NCBI RefSeq assembly: GCF_000013445.1
Contig: NC_007796.1
Coordinates: 248,001 to 312,000 of the forward strand
Direction of reading: 5' to 3'
DNA length: 64,000 bases
Origin: Methanospirillum hungatei JF-1
Lineage (GTDB): Archaea; Halobacteriota; Methanomicrobia; Methanomicrobiales; Methanospirillaceae
A program made the translations under genes and the position numbers. The number at the start of each line of letters is the position of its first letter. Within the stretch, counting starts at the first letter, position 1. Below are positions 25,566 through 34,398 of this stretch, piece after piece. The notes under the pieces are model-generated. The model did not search any database and was not told the origin of the DNA. It worked only from the letters and a program-made list of their open reading frames with translations.

Positions 25566-26693
25566 TCAAAGAGAGATTTGAGAGAATCCCATGTTTTTAT
25601 ACTGGGAGTTAATTTTGTCCAGTGGAGATGAACCAAGGAATTTGGTCATGATCTCATTTGCCTTTGCTTCAGGATCAATATCTGCAAACTTCTCTGGATA
25701 GACGATCTTTCCAATGTAGTATGCATCTGCAAGAACATTCTCATAATTCGTGTTATAGAAATTGTATGGGAGAACTCCGTATACCTTTCCTTCTTTCACT
25801 GCTGTTAATCCCTGAAGGGCCGGATCATTCTTCAATTCTCCAATTGCTCCTTCGCTGTCCATCTGTAGCGTTCCAACATCCATGAACAGGAATTCAGGAT
25901 CCCAGTCAACAATTGCTTCTTTTGCAACATCAGCATGTTGAGTCCCCATTTTTCCTGCAACATTCTTGATATTCAGCCATAGGAATGGTGGATATGCCGG
26001 TTCAGTTGAAATAATTCCATGAGCTCCTGAATAACTGACACCTCCGACATATGCTGTCTTTTGTTCAGACTCCGGAATATCCTTAGTTCTGGATTTAAGA
26101 TCAGAAATGGTCTCCTCAATGTAAGCAATCAGTTCATTTGCACGGTCTTCTTTACCAATTACTTCTCCCATTAAACGAAGTCCACCAAACATCTCGGCCT
26201 GTTCAGCAGCCGTTCTTAGTGACCCATAAGGAAACATAACAACGGGGATATTCGTCTTTTCGGTTAATTTATCCCCTTCGACAGAATTTGTTGCAGATGG
26301 CTGACCTGAAGCTCCGGTCTTAAAAATTAACTGGGGGGCTAGAGCAATTACCTTTTCAGGATCATCTTTTCCTCTGAATTCACCGAATAAAGGGTAATCC
26401 TTAAACTGTGGGTTGAGGAGTGCATATCCACGAGCATCCATGGCCTGCGGTTCTTTCTCAATACTATCAACACCCACAATCAGATCCTGTCCATCAAGGT
26501 AGGTAAGATACCGGAGACATCCGGAGCCTGAACAGATAACTTCTTTTACCTCTGTTGGAATGGTGACCGTTCTGCCAAATCCATCGGTAATTGTTCTCTC
26601 TGCTCCATTTGAATCAGTAGCCATGCATGCTGGTATAGATACAAGAGAAACCAGCATTAAGATTGCAACCAGAATTTTTGTCAGGTTTTTCAT
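25566..26693 (-). CDS. periplasmic-type binding lipoprotein of FecB/BtuF class
   Basis: A protein of about 375 residues with a signal peptide (ILVAILMLVSLVSIPAC) and a Cys that may be lipid-modified. The peripla_BP_2 fold is indicated by TITDGFGRTVTIPTEVKEV at the start, DPEKVIALAPQLIF and the final DAYYIGKIVYPEKF. ATG 26693 is preferred to GTG 26705. It is 28 bases downstream of the secreted FmdE gene, so it may receive its ligand from that protein. Cobalamin, siderophore or another metal chelate are possible. Confidence 0.88.
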   Translation of the reverse strand: MKNLTKILVAILMLVSLVSIPACMATDSNGAERTITDGFGRTVTIPTEVKEVICSGSGCLRYLTYLDGQDLIVGVDSIEKEPQAMDARGYALLNPQFKDYPLFGEFRGKDDPEKVIALAPQLIFKTGASGQPSATNSVEGDKLTEKTNIPVVMFPYGSLRTAAEQAEMFGGLRLMGEVIGKEDRANELIAYIEETISDLKSRTKDIPESEQKTAYVGGVSYSGAHGIISTEPAYPPFLWLNIKNVAGKMGTQHADVAKEAIVDWDPEFLFMDVGTLQMDSEGAIGELKNDPALQGLTAVKEGKVYGVLPYNFYNTNYENVLADAYYIGKIVYPEKFADIDPEAKANEIMTKFLGSSPLDKINSQYKNMGFSQISL

Positions 26694-26733
26694 ATGATCA
26701 CTCACATTTTTTTGTATGCAGGTGGTAATGCAA

Positions 26734-27840
26734 TTACAGCATCCCCAGGACTTTGTACGGGTTATTCCCGGCTGTCTTCAATTTTGTCAAATTTGCCTCG
26801 TCGATATCAAACTCCTTAAGCGTAGTGATGACTGATTCAGGTTTGTCAATATAATCCATCATGCCGATATCCTGCACCAGCTTGGGAGCCCAGGATGGTC
26901 CGGTCCAGTTTGCAACTCCAACTTCTTCGCTGATAGTATCAAAGTCAAACCCAAGGGCAACTCCTTTTCCTTTCTTGGCTGCATCATTCCATCTGATGAT
27001 TATTCCTGCAGGACGGGTCCCATACTTTGCCTTCAGGGCGGCTTCATCATCTGGGCTTAATGCCATAACAAACATACTGTTTTTACCAGGGGTACTATCC
27101 CAGATCATCTGGAATGCATCTTCCTTGCACCAATTCGGGCATCCGATGTCGATGTACGTTTCAGCCGACTGATTCGTGATCGGCAGGTTCTTCTGAATAT
27201 ATTTGATTATCATATATCCACTGGTAACACCCGGACAGAGATGATCATGAAATGCTGCAGCGTTCATGAAATCATAGGTTGCTCCTGCAGCCCAGACATT
27301 TGAGAGTCCTACAAGCGAGAACTCGTTCCCGCCAAATTTTTTCTTGTTAAAGGTGGTATTCCCTTCATTTGGGTTTGCAAGGAGTGTGTCCAGATTTGCA
27401 CTCATGAGCGTAACCTGTCCGAACGCCTTGTCTGCCGGAAGAGCTGTCCGTTCCTCTGTGCTCATGGTGTAGAACGCTGCATCCGGTTCCATATATGCAG
27501 CAAGTCCTGAATCCTTGTTATAAAAGTAGAACCAGAGCCCTTTCCAGTCCGGGCGGTTTACCTGGTAAAGATTATTGTCACCATTTCGAAGACCGGACAT
27601 ATCAGTAAGGCCGGAAAGAGCACGTTCTGTGGTCTTTCCTTTCACAATTGCATGGCCGGCATTGGTAAGGGCCAGGATATTGTCTGCTCCCGGTTCAAAT
27701 TTCAAAAGATCCATACCTACTTCCGCTGCCCGCGACCCAAGGTCATACATGAGATCATCTTCAGCTGTTGCTGATAATGGTATAACCAGGCAGCAGAATG
27801 CTATCAGGAAGATTATCGTTCGTTTCATTGTATTCCTCAT
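26734..27840 (-). CDS. secreted FmdE-family protein
   Basis: A 368-residue protein with a clear signal peptide (IIFLIAFCCLVIPLSATA). The FmdE domain lies in the second half: FHDHLCPGVTSGY with His198, His200 and Cys202, and IGCPNWCKEDAF with Cys234 and Cys238, then an extended tail. FmdE/FwdE domains occur with formylmethanofuran dehydrogenase, but this version is exported and heads an operon with a FecBCD importer, so an extracellular metal- or cofactor-binding role is more likely. The N-terminal 190 residues are not recognised. The start ATG at 27840 or a few codons later both fit. Confidence 0.8.
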   Translation of the reverse strand: MRNTMKRTIIFLIAFCCLVIPLSATAEDDLMYDLGSRAAEVGMDLLKFEPGADNILALTNAGHAIVKGKTTERALSGLTDMSGLRNGDNNLYQVNRPDWKGLWFYFYNKDSGLAAYMEPDAAFYTMSTEERTALPADKAFGQVTLMSANLDTLLANPNEGNTTFNKKKFGGNEFSLVGLSNVWAAGATYDFMNAAAFHDHLCPGVTSGYMIIKYIQKNLPITNQSAETYIDIGCPNWCKEDAFQMIWDSTPGKNSMFVMALSPDDEAALKAKYGTRPAGIIIRWNDAAKKGKGVALGFDFDTISEEVGVANWTGPSWAPKLVQDIGMMDYIDKPESVITTLKEFDIDEANLTKLKTAGNNPYKVLGML

Positions 27841-27888
27841 TCATCCGGAATGATTGCCATTCATTAAGAAATCCGATGTCTGTTTTAA

Positions 27889-27928
27889 TAAAGTAATTTT
27901 AAGCCACAATCCGTCTTAATTTACTTTA
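27889..27928. promoter_or_regulatory. inverted repeat between divergent FmdE genes
   Basis: Arms TAAAGTAATTTTAAG (27889-27903) and CTTAATTTACTTTA (27915-27928) are complementary apart from one register slip, with 11 bases between. The site sits 50 bases upstream of the six-gene operon and 210 bases upstream of the divergent FmdE gene. It could be an operator for a metal-responsive regulator such as a DtxR- or NikR-type repressor; no regulator gene is adjacent. The remainder of this 297-base gap is AT-rich and holds no gene. Confidence 0.4.
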
Positions 27929-28137
27929 CAAATTTTAAAGACATCTTAATTAATTATACGATTATTATGAAATTTAAAACTATTGAAAATAATTTCATAA
28001 ATTTTCACAATTGAGTAACTATTTTTGATAGATTTTCTTTCTTTATCTCAATTTTTTCAATTTAAAGAGTCACTCATAATACAATTCAGACACAAAAACG
28101 ATGGATATATGTGTTTCCACCGATAACCTAATATCAT

Positions 28138-28770
28138 ATGTGTATTTCATCATCCGCCGGAGAACCCGCCCGGGGCAATTACGGGTCATATGAACAGGCA
28201 GTTGAGTTTCATGGACATTCATGCGGTGGACTTGCATCCGGCTATCGGGTCGCTGTTGCTGCGCTGAAAGCACTCGGAGTAGAGCGTCCAAAAGATGAAG
28301 AACTGGTAGCAATCGCAGAGACCAATGCCTGTGGTGTTGATGCCATCCAGTTCATTACCGGATGCACGGCAGGCAAAGGAAATCTCATCATTCATGATTA
28401 TGGAAAACATGCGTTTACTTTTTACTGCAGGAAGAGCAACAAAGCCGTTCGTGTTGTGACCAGTCTTGATGGATTCCTGCCTGAAGAGATGAATTCGCTT
28501 AGACCAAAGGTGTTCTCCGGCCATGCAACAGAGGAAGAAAAAGCACGATACCAGGAACTTGCTCATCAGGGTGTTCATGCAATACTTTCAGCACCAGAAG
28601 AGAAAATTCTGAAGATACAATTTGTTGATATGCAGCCACCCCAGAAAGCGAGGATATTTCAGTCAATTCCCTGTGAATGCTGTGGTGAGATGGTAGCCGA
28701 TGCAAAAACCCGCGAACTTGATGGAAAGCGGGTGTGCATGCCGTGTTATCTTTCAGCTACGAATCAATAG
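28138..28770 (+). CDS. FmdE-family protein with C-terminal zinc ribbon
   Basis: A 210-residue cytoplasmic FwdE/FmdE-type protein. The metal motif FHGHSCGGLASGYR has His25, His27 and Cys29 (the usual CPG is CGG here); ETNACGVDA (Cys65) and FITGCTAGKGN (Cys76) follow. The end carries CECCGEMVADAKT and VCMPCY, a four-cysteine zinc ribbon as in FwdE. It may act with formylmethanofuran dehydrogenase, but no fwd/fmd genes are in the window. Divergent placement from the secreted FmdE operon suggests a shared pathway. Confidence 0.85.
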   Translation: MCISSSAGEPARGNYGSYEQAVEFHGHSCGGLASGYRVAVAALKALGVERPKDEELVAIAETNACGVDAIQFITGCTAGKGNLIIHDYGKHAFTFYCRKSNKAVRVVTSLDGFLPEEMNSLRPKVFSGHATEEEKARYQELAHQGVHAILSAPEEKILKIQFVDMQPPQKARIFQSIPCECCGEMVADAKTRELDGKRVCMPCYLSATNQ

Positions 28771-28895
28771 TTTTTCCCCTATAATCACTATTTTAAAAAG
28801 AATTGGAATTATAATCAAAGGTTTTTTATGTCTCATCAATTAAATTTATTTTTATCTAATCCAAAATAATTGTGGTTATTTCGTGGACATATGAT

Positions 28896-29501
28896 ATGAA
28901 CAATAATAGAGTAATCAATGAGAAAATAATTCGAGGTACACCTTTCCAAAGTTTTTTCCAATCCGTCGGAAATGAAAAAAAGATAAAAGATCCTGCGGTT
29001 TCTCCAGTCATTGGAATAATGCTTATGCTTATTGTCACCGTGATTCTTGCAGCGATAATATCCGGTTACGTTGGTGGAATGTCAGAGACAAAAAGTAAAC
29101 CTCCACAATTAGTTTTACAAACCGAGTTGGTAAAAGGTGATTATGTTAACGTTTCAATGACTGTATTATCAGCAGGGAATGGGATACCCACACGAGATTT
29201 AAAGATCATAACATCATGGACTTCAGGATCATATTCTGGTGGAAATATTACAGTACCCGGTTTTAAATATCCCCTGGGGCTCGTCCCAAGTAGAGGAAAC
29301 CCATTAGTTGAAGATTTTGGTAATTATACCCTTCTAGGCGGAACAAAAATGATTGTAAATAATACGGATGGAATTGAGGCTTTTTTCGGGGATCAATATG
29401 CACTGGTCGATGCCGGAGGTATTGTTGATATAAAAATCATTCATATTCCATCACAGTCCACAATTTACAACCAAGAGTTCATTATTGAAGGAGATTACTG
29501 A
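28896..29501 (+). CDS. archaeal type IV pilin-like protein
   Basis: A protein of about 201 residues. After a charged leader (NEKKIKDPAVSPVIG) comes one long hydrophobic segment, IMLMLIVTVILAAIISGYVGG, the archaeal pilin N-terminal domain processed by EppA-like prepilin peptidases. The rest is a hydrophilic beta-rich domain. The leader is unusually long (about 35 residues from ATG 28896; GTG 28872 is a longer alternative). It forms a pair with the pilin that starts at its stop codon. Confidence 0.8.
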   Translation: MNNNRVINEKIIRGTPFQSFFQSVGNEKKIKDPAVSPVIGIMLMLIVTVILAAIISGYVGGMSETKSKPPQLVLQTELVKGDYVNVSMTVLSAGNGIPTRDLKIITSWTSGSYSGGNITVPGFKYPLGLVPSRGNPLVEDFGNYTLLGGTKMIVNNTDGIEAFFGDQYALVDAGGIVDIKIIHIPSQSTIYNQEFIIEGDY

Positions 29502-30025
29502 TGACAACGGATTCAGGGGTCTCGCCTGTTATTGGCGTTCTTCTCATGTTAACTTTGACCTTAATTATTGCTGCGATTGTGAATAGTTTTGCCGGAGGAC
29601 TTGTGGATACCAAAGAAAAACCTCCTTCGGCTACTTTGCAGGCCACTTTTCATCAAAATCGCATTGCTGATCCCAACAATGCCAGTCTTTTGATTACTCA
29701 TGTTTCTGGTGATCCATTACCTGTATCTGATATCTCAATAATTTTAAGGCCTACCCGGACTTTTGGTGATGATGCAGAGAATAATTTTATAGAAATAGGC
29801 AAGGCAAATATTACAAATAGCAGAACTTATTCAGAAACATGGGCAAATGGGATAACATCAATGAAAGTTGGAGATACTCATGGTGTTTTTGGTGATACAA
29901 ACATCTCAAAATTAAATGGTAAATATGATCTCATGGCCGAAAAATATCAAGGAAATACGGTTTATCTCGAATTTTATTATGACCGAAACCTCATTGCCAA
30001 ACCTGAAGTTCTGATTCAGGGATAA
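29501..30025 (+). CDS. archaeal type IV pilin-like protein
   Basis: A 174-residue pilin. The leader is very short (MTTDSGVSPVIG), followed by VLLMLTLTLIIAAIVNSFAGGLVDTKEKPP, the class signature. It begins at the stop codon of the preceding pilin (TGATG). The remaining domain is not recognised. Such pairs occur again at 48.8-50.0 kb on the other strand and probably make heteromeric surface fibres. Confidence 0.85.
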   Translation: MTTDSGVSPVIGVLLMLTLTLIIAAIVNSFAGGLVDTKEKPPSATLQATFHQNRIADPNNASLLITHVSGDPLPVSDISIILRPTRTFGDDAENNFIEIGKANITNSRTYSETWANGITSMKVGDTHGVFGDTNISKLNGKYDLMAEKYQGNTVYLEFYYDRNLIAKPEVLIQG

Positions 30026-30030
30026 AAAAA

Positions 30031-31266
30031 TTATTTTTTTCCCACAGCAACCAGTCCATATGGGTGAGCGATAACCTGTACCCAGGTAAAACCGATATCC
30101 TGTAACAGGATCTCTAACTCCTCTTTTGTATACGCTGCCTGAACTGAGGTTTGAAACCCTTTTTTGATCTCCGGCCCCTTACAACTATCGAGCATGAACT
30201 GGTAGATCTCTGGTGACAGATCCCTTCGGAGATCACTCACACGTAACTCCCCGCCTGGTTTTAAGACCCTGAATATCTCTGAAAAAACCTTTCCCGGATC
30301 TTCCCATTCATGCAGGGATCCGTTTGAAAACGCAAGATCAAATGAATTATCTGCAAATGGCATAGAGAGGGCATTTCCTTCATGATAGATTGAACGGTCA
30401 GAAAGACCATAATCCTTGCTGTTCTTCTCTGCCATACGAATCATGGCAGGACTTATCTCAAGGCCGGTCAGGTGAGTTTTTTTTGTATGTTTCAGCCATT
30501 CTAGACCAAAGTACCCGGGTCCAGGACCAATTTCAAGAGCACTATCTCCTGGTTTTGACGCCCGGATCAGTTCCTCAACCGGGAGATGCCCGTTATCCCG
30601 AAGCCCTCTTTGCATATGGTCATACTGCTCTACGGTAATTTCATCTTGTATTCCTTCTGATGTTTCTGGTATTCTGGGTTTTAATGTCATTTGTTCCTCT
30701 TTTATGTCTGTTTCATGTGAATGTGCATATCGTCCATCAACAACTTCTTCCAACCTGAGCAGTCTGCCGTTTCGTCTTTGGATGAGCGAGATCCGATTCT
30801 GACTTCCTGTTTCCCGGAATGTTCTCAGTGATGAGGTGAAACTGGCAGTATCATGTACGCCTGAAAACCGTGTACAGAGGTCAGCAAACTGTTTTTGTTC
30901 ATCAGGTGTCAACCTGGAAAGACCGGATTCGAGAAATCCATAGATCTTTTCTTCAGTAGAAAGGATCCATTCCTCACCTTTTTCAGTAGGTATCACCTGA
31001 ATACTCCGTCTGTTCTCTGTATCAGGAACGCGTCTAACATACCCCTCCCGCTCAAGATAATTGACCAGGTCTGTAGCAGAGCTGGGGGATATCTCAAGCA
31101 TTCCGGCAATATCTCCCATACAAATCCTGGAGAAATATGATGAGTAGAGTATCTCAATGGCTCCCGGGCTGAGAAGGTTTTTTCTCCCTTTATTTGTTCC
31201 AAAGATCATACTCATGACCGTTGAAACAAATCCCAGGGAGAGCCGTAATCTGGATGTCGGATCCAT
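30031..31266 (-). CDS. MarR-family regulator fused to SAM methyltransferase
   Basis: A 411-residue fusion. Residues 1-150 form a MarR winged helix: ICMGDIAGMLEISPSSATDLVNYLEREGYVRR in outline, then the wing RVPDTENRRSIQV. Residues about 215-411 are a UbiE-type methyltransferase: ALEIGPGPGYFGLE, LTGLEISPAMIRMAEK, MPFADNSFDLAFSNGSLHEW. A charged linker joins them. A methyltransferase in the same chain as a repressor suggests a sensor whose ligand is the methylation substrate, or autoregulation. A palindrome covers the likely promoter. It is convergent with the pilins. Confidence 0.85.
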   Translation of the reverse strand: MDPTSRLRLSLGFVSTVMSMIFGTNKGRKNLLSPGAIEILYSSYFSRICMGDIAGMLEISPSSATDLVNYLEREGYVRRVPDTENRRSIQVIPTEKGEEWILSTEEKIYGFLESGLSRLTPDEQKQFADLCTRFSGVHDTASFTSSLRTFRETGSQNRISLIQRRNGRLLRLEEVVDGRYAHSHETDIKEEQMTLKPRIPETSEGIQDEITVEQYDHMQRGLRDNGHLPVEELIRASKPGDSALEIGPGPGYFGLEWLKHTKKTHLTGLEISPAMIRMAEKNSKDYGLSDRSIYHEGNALSMPFADNSFDLAFSNGSLHEWEDPGKVFSEIFRVLKPGGELRVSDLRRDLSPEIYQFMLDSCKGPEIKKGFQTSVQAAYTKEELEILLQDIGFTWVQVIAHPYGLVAVGKK

Positions 31267-31284
31267 GTGCTACATAATTAGGAT

Positions 31285-31311
31285 ATCCGTAATGATATAA
31301 ATATTACGGAT
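31285..31311. promoter_or_regulatory. palindromic operator over the TATA box of the MarR fusion gene
   Basis: Perfect 9-base arms ATCCGTAAT and ATTACGGAT flank GATATAAAT, which on the minus strand reads ATTTATATC, a good archaeal TATA box. The box lies about 30 bases upstream of the ATG of the MarR-methyltransferase gene, so its transcript should begin near the start codon. A repressor bound here would block TBP, the classical MarR autoregulation geometry. Confidence 0.65.
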
Positions 31312-31430
31312 GGCCTTAATGAGTATCTGAAATCACATGATGAAGTTCTCATACTCACATGGAATTATAAAATTTTCATGAAAACATTGGAATATTACAA
31401 GATCCATATGATACAAAACAGGAGAGTCAT

Positions 31431-31631
31431 ATGTGTGAGTTTACCGTTTATGTAAAGACAGCAGATTCAGAAGAGCAGGAGAAGATTACCCGGAATATCG
31501 TAGGTGCAATAAAAAGGGAAACCTCAGTTACTCTCATGGATGTTATGGGTAATTCTCAAGTCGTTGAGAACGCGTACATAGAATCGGTGAGCACGATGAA
31601 ACAGGAGTTGATACTCCGGAAAATGAGTTAG
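31431..31631 (+). CDS. cooT: CooT-like small nickel-binding protein
   Basis: A 66-residue protein starting MCEFTVYV, the N-terminal Met-Cys of CooT proteins, in which Cys2 ligates nickel in a small dimer. The remaining sequence is beta-rich (VTLMDVMGNSQVV, AYIESVS). The length is right for CooT (about 65 residues). AGGAG eight bases upstream supports the start. It stands alone between the MarR-methyltransferase gene (divergent) and an AAA ATPase gene (convergent); cooC is 9 kb away. It probably supplies nickel to an enzyme not present here. Confidence 0.75.
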   Translation: MCEFTVYVKTADSEEQEKITRNIVGAIKRETSVTLMDVMGNSQVVENAYIESVSTMKQELILRKMS

Positions 31632-31672
31632 ACATCCGGTCGTTTTGGGTGTTATCCTTTTCCGAAAAAAAA

Positions 31673-32938
31673 TTATGGGGCTGTTAACAGCCATTTCCAA
31701 ATTGGGATAACTGATATTCTAATATCAGGAATATCAAATAACTCTTCGTCTTCAAAAGTCAGGATAAGTCCCTTTTTCACATTGAATTTTTCCATTGCGA
31801 GGGTAAGCCCTTTTATCTCCCTGTCCAGAGTTTTTTGATCACTAAGTGAATAGGATACCTGAATTGCTTCTTCTACTACCTGATTCTTTTTAACAAGAAA
31901 ATCACATTCTCCAGAGCCAGAGTAAAAGTATACTTCCTGATATCTTCGGAGCAGCTCCAGGAATATGAGATTTTCTATTCTTTGACCCAGATCTTCGGAC
32001 AGATGAAATCCTGCTGATTGGATAAAACTAAGATCCCCTGCATAGATTTTATGTGATGCCCTGCTGGTTGCTTTGAGTGAATAATGAAGAGGCGCAATCC
32101 GGAAGAGAAGAAATGCCTGCTCCAGATAATCAAGATAATTCTTTATCGTGCTTACACTTTTAAGGCCGGTAATATCAGCAAGTTTTTTGTATGATATCAT
32201 CCTGCCAGCATTGGAAATCAGATACACTGTCAGATCCTTCAATTCCTTGATCTCACGAATTCCAAATCTGCTCACAATATCTCTGTATATGATATCTGTC
32301 AGGTACTGCTCGGAAAGAGCGATATCACCAGAACGGATAACTGCAGGAAATCCTCCCTCTTCCAGGTATTTTCTAAGATAGCGGATTATTTCTCCCTTCT
32401 GTGTTGATGAAACGAATTCAGGATTCTCACAGGATATGGAGTAATATCGAAGGTATTCCCTGAATGAAAATGGATGGACCCTGATTGTTTTGTGTCGTCC
32501 GGTAAGATATGTACTCAGTTCAGAGCTGAGAACCGATGCATTTGATCCAGTCACAATGGTTTTGATCTTAAAAGTATGGAGATTGTTAAGCCAGCGTTCC
32601 CAACCGTGGATATTCTGGATCTCATCCAAAAGTAGGATCACGTGTGCATCAGGTCCAAAGAGTTCGCCCAAAATTTCATAAATATGCTGAAAGTTTTCTT
32701 GATTAAAATCTGAAAACCTGATATCATCAAAATTAATATAAAGAAACTTGCCATCAAGTATTTTTGACAACTGGGTAAGGATTGTACTCTTACCACACCT
32801 GCGAATCCCGGATAATACGATGATTTCTTCTGACTGAAGGAGTGATTCAAGAGGAATGTCTCGGGGGACATACTGTTCATCAAAGTCCAGGATTTTTTGT
32901 TGATCAATGATGGTTTGTCTCAGGGCACTTTTGAGCAC
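31673..32938 (-). CDS. AAA ATPase with DUF4143 C-terminal domain
   Basis: A 421-residue ATPase of the ORC1/Cdc6-related family common in archaea and many bacteria. It has Walker A LSGIRRCGKST, Walker B VILLLDEIQN, sensor-like TGSNASVLS and arginine-rich TGRHKTIRVHPFSFREYL. The C-terminal part is the DUF4143 nuclease-like domain, with SGSGECDFLV and EEAIQVSYSLSD. The function is generally unknown, and copies are often scattered and laterally transferred. It has no apparent operon partner. Confidence 0.85.
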   Translation of the reverse strand: MLKSALRQTIIDQQKILDFDEQYVPRDIPLESLLQSEEIIVLSGIRRCGKSTILTQLSKILDGKFLYINFDDIRFSDFNQENFQHIYEILGELFGPDAHVILLLDEIQNIHGWERWLNNLHTFKIKTIVTGSNASVLSSELSTYLTGRHKTIRVHPFSFREYLRYYSISCENPEFVSSTQKGEIIRYLRKYLEEGGFPAVIRSGDIALSEQYLTDIIYRDIVSRFGIREIKELKDLTVYLISNAGRMISYKKLADITGLKSVSTIKNYLDYLEQAFLLFRIAPLHYSLKATSRASHKIYAGDLSFIQSAGFHLSEDLGQRIENLIFLELLRRYQEVYFYSGSGECDFLVKKNQVVEEAIQVSYSLSDQKTLDREIKGLTLAMEKFNVKKGLILTFEDEELFDIPDIRISVIPIWKWLLTAP

Positions 32939-33110
32939 AATTATGATATGTTATTTTCTGATTATTTATTCGTTTGTAACGAACAGAGATCATCGGGACA
33001 TAACCCCTGGACCATCTCTCCATTTTCAGTCAACTATCTCAATTGTGACATTTGTTAGAAATTTTCACCCTGCAAAACCTTTTTGCGACCTTATCCCTTA
33101 GTATGTATTA

Positions 33111-34271
33111 TTGAAACAAGAAAACCCCCTTATCTATCTGAATAACGCTGCAACCAGCTGGCCAAAACCGCCGGAAGTTATTCAGGCCGTTCAGGAATCA
33201 TTGGAATTACCCTTCGGTGGGGGAGGAAGGGGAACTGGCAGAGCACAGAGGGATTATCTGACCGAAGGTCGGGAAACGGTAGCACAATTTTTTGGTAAAG
33301 ATTCTCCGGATACAATCGTCTTCTCGTTGAATGCAACCGATGCCTTAAACACTCTCATTCATGGGTTTGCTGCATCACAGACCGAAAAATTCCATGTGAT
33401 TACAACCGCCCTTGAACATAACTCTGTGCTCCGGCCTCTTCATTATCTGGAAAAAACAGGGATGATTTATCTGGATTATATCCCTTTTTCCAATGCACAG
33501 GTAAATCCTGAGTCCATCATTGAAGCGGTGACCGATAAAACCCATCTGGTGGTAATGAATCATGGAAGCAATGTCCTTGGATCGGTGCAGGACATCCGTG
33601 CGGTTGGGGAGTATCTGCATGATAAAGGAATTTTCTTTATTGTTGACGGATCACAAACCGCCGTACATATTTCCCTGAATCTCTCCTCTCTCGAACTAGA
33701 TGCCTTTGTGTTTACCGGGCATAAAGGTCTCTTTGGAATGCCCGGTATTGGCGGGTTCTGTATTCGAAATCCTGATCCGGTTCTTCCGGTTCGGATGGGG
33801 GGAACTGGTACTAATTCCAAATCCCTTGATCAACCGGGTGATCTGCCGGAGCGGTATGAGATTGGAACTCACAACTATCCGGGAGTTGCATCGCTGATTG
33901 CAGGTATCTCCTTCCTCCAGACAATCGGGATGGATACCCTGCAAAGAAAAGCAGATCGTCAGATTGAATATTTCATGAAGGAACTCTCATCCGAACCAGG
34001 GATTACCATCTATAATCCTGAGCCTGATCTTCCGATTATTGCGTGTAACATTGCCGGACTTGATAATGATGATGTGGGGTATATTCTTGCCAGGAAAGAT
34101 AATATCGTTGTCAGAACCGGTCTTCATTGTGCTCCACTGCTGCATAATGCAATAGATGATGGAGCCGGATGTGTACGAATCAGTCCTTCATGGTTTACGA
34201 CTGATGAAGAATGCCAGATAGCCGCTGATGCTATAAAGGAGATTGCCCACCATGCGGATTCTCAGATCTAA
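33111..34271 (+). CDS. class V aminotransferase / cysteine desulfurase-like protein
   Basis: A 386-residue PLP enzyme of the IscS/SufS superfamily. The N-terminus is YLNNAATSWPKPPEV. The PLP-contacting TALEHNSVLRP, VDGSQTA and lysine motif FTGHKGLFGMPGIGG are present, and the catalytic-loop Cys is in VRTGLHCAPLLH. It looks like the EF2568-type subgroup. A start by TTG (33111) is needed because the nearby ATG is out of frame. Sulfur or selenium mobilisation is likely. A small ORF follows with overlap. Confidence 0.85.
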   Translation: MKQENPLIYLNNAATSWPKPPEVIQAVQESLELPFGGGGRGTGRAQRDYLTEGRETVAQFFGKDSPDTIVFSLNATDALNTLIHGFAASQTEKFHVITTALEHNSVLRPLHYLEKTGMIYLDYIPFSNAQVNPESIIEAVTDKTHLVVMNHGSNVLGSVQDIRAVGEYLHDKGIFFIVDGSQTAVHISLNLSSLELDAFVFTGHKGLFGMPGIGGFCIRNPDPVLPVRMGGTGTNSKSLDQPGDLPERYEIGTHNYPGVASLIAGISFLQTIGMDTLQRKADRQIEYFMKELSSEPGITIYNPEPDLPIIACNIAGLDNDDVGYILARKDNIVVRTGLHCAPLLHNAIDDGAGCVRISPSWFTTDEECQIAADAIKEIAHHADSQI

Positions 34272-34386
34272 TCGCCATAAATATTGTGCTGACGGTTCGT
34301 TTATGAAAGAATTCATCCTTGATACAGAAGTTACTCCTGAATTTCTGGATTTAACCATCGTGATGCCGCTCTCATGGAGCGTGTGA
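34252..34386 (+). CDS. small ORF overlapping the cysteine desulfurase end
   Basis: A 44-residue frame (starts MRILRSNRHKYC, ends VMPLSWSV). It has a good ribosome site, AAGGAGA, about 9 bases before the ATG and overlaps the preceding stop, as translationally coupled genes do. I recognise no family. It could be a remnant of a sulfur-carrier gene that often accompanies such desulfurases. It is too short for certainty. Confidence 0.4.
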   Translation: MRILRSNRHKYCADGSFMKEFILDTEVTPEFLDLTIVMPLSWSV

Positions 34387-34398
34387 AAACCCGGTTAT

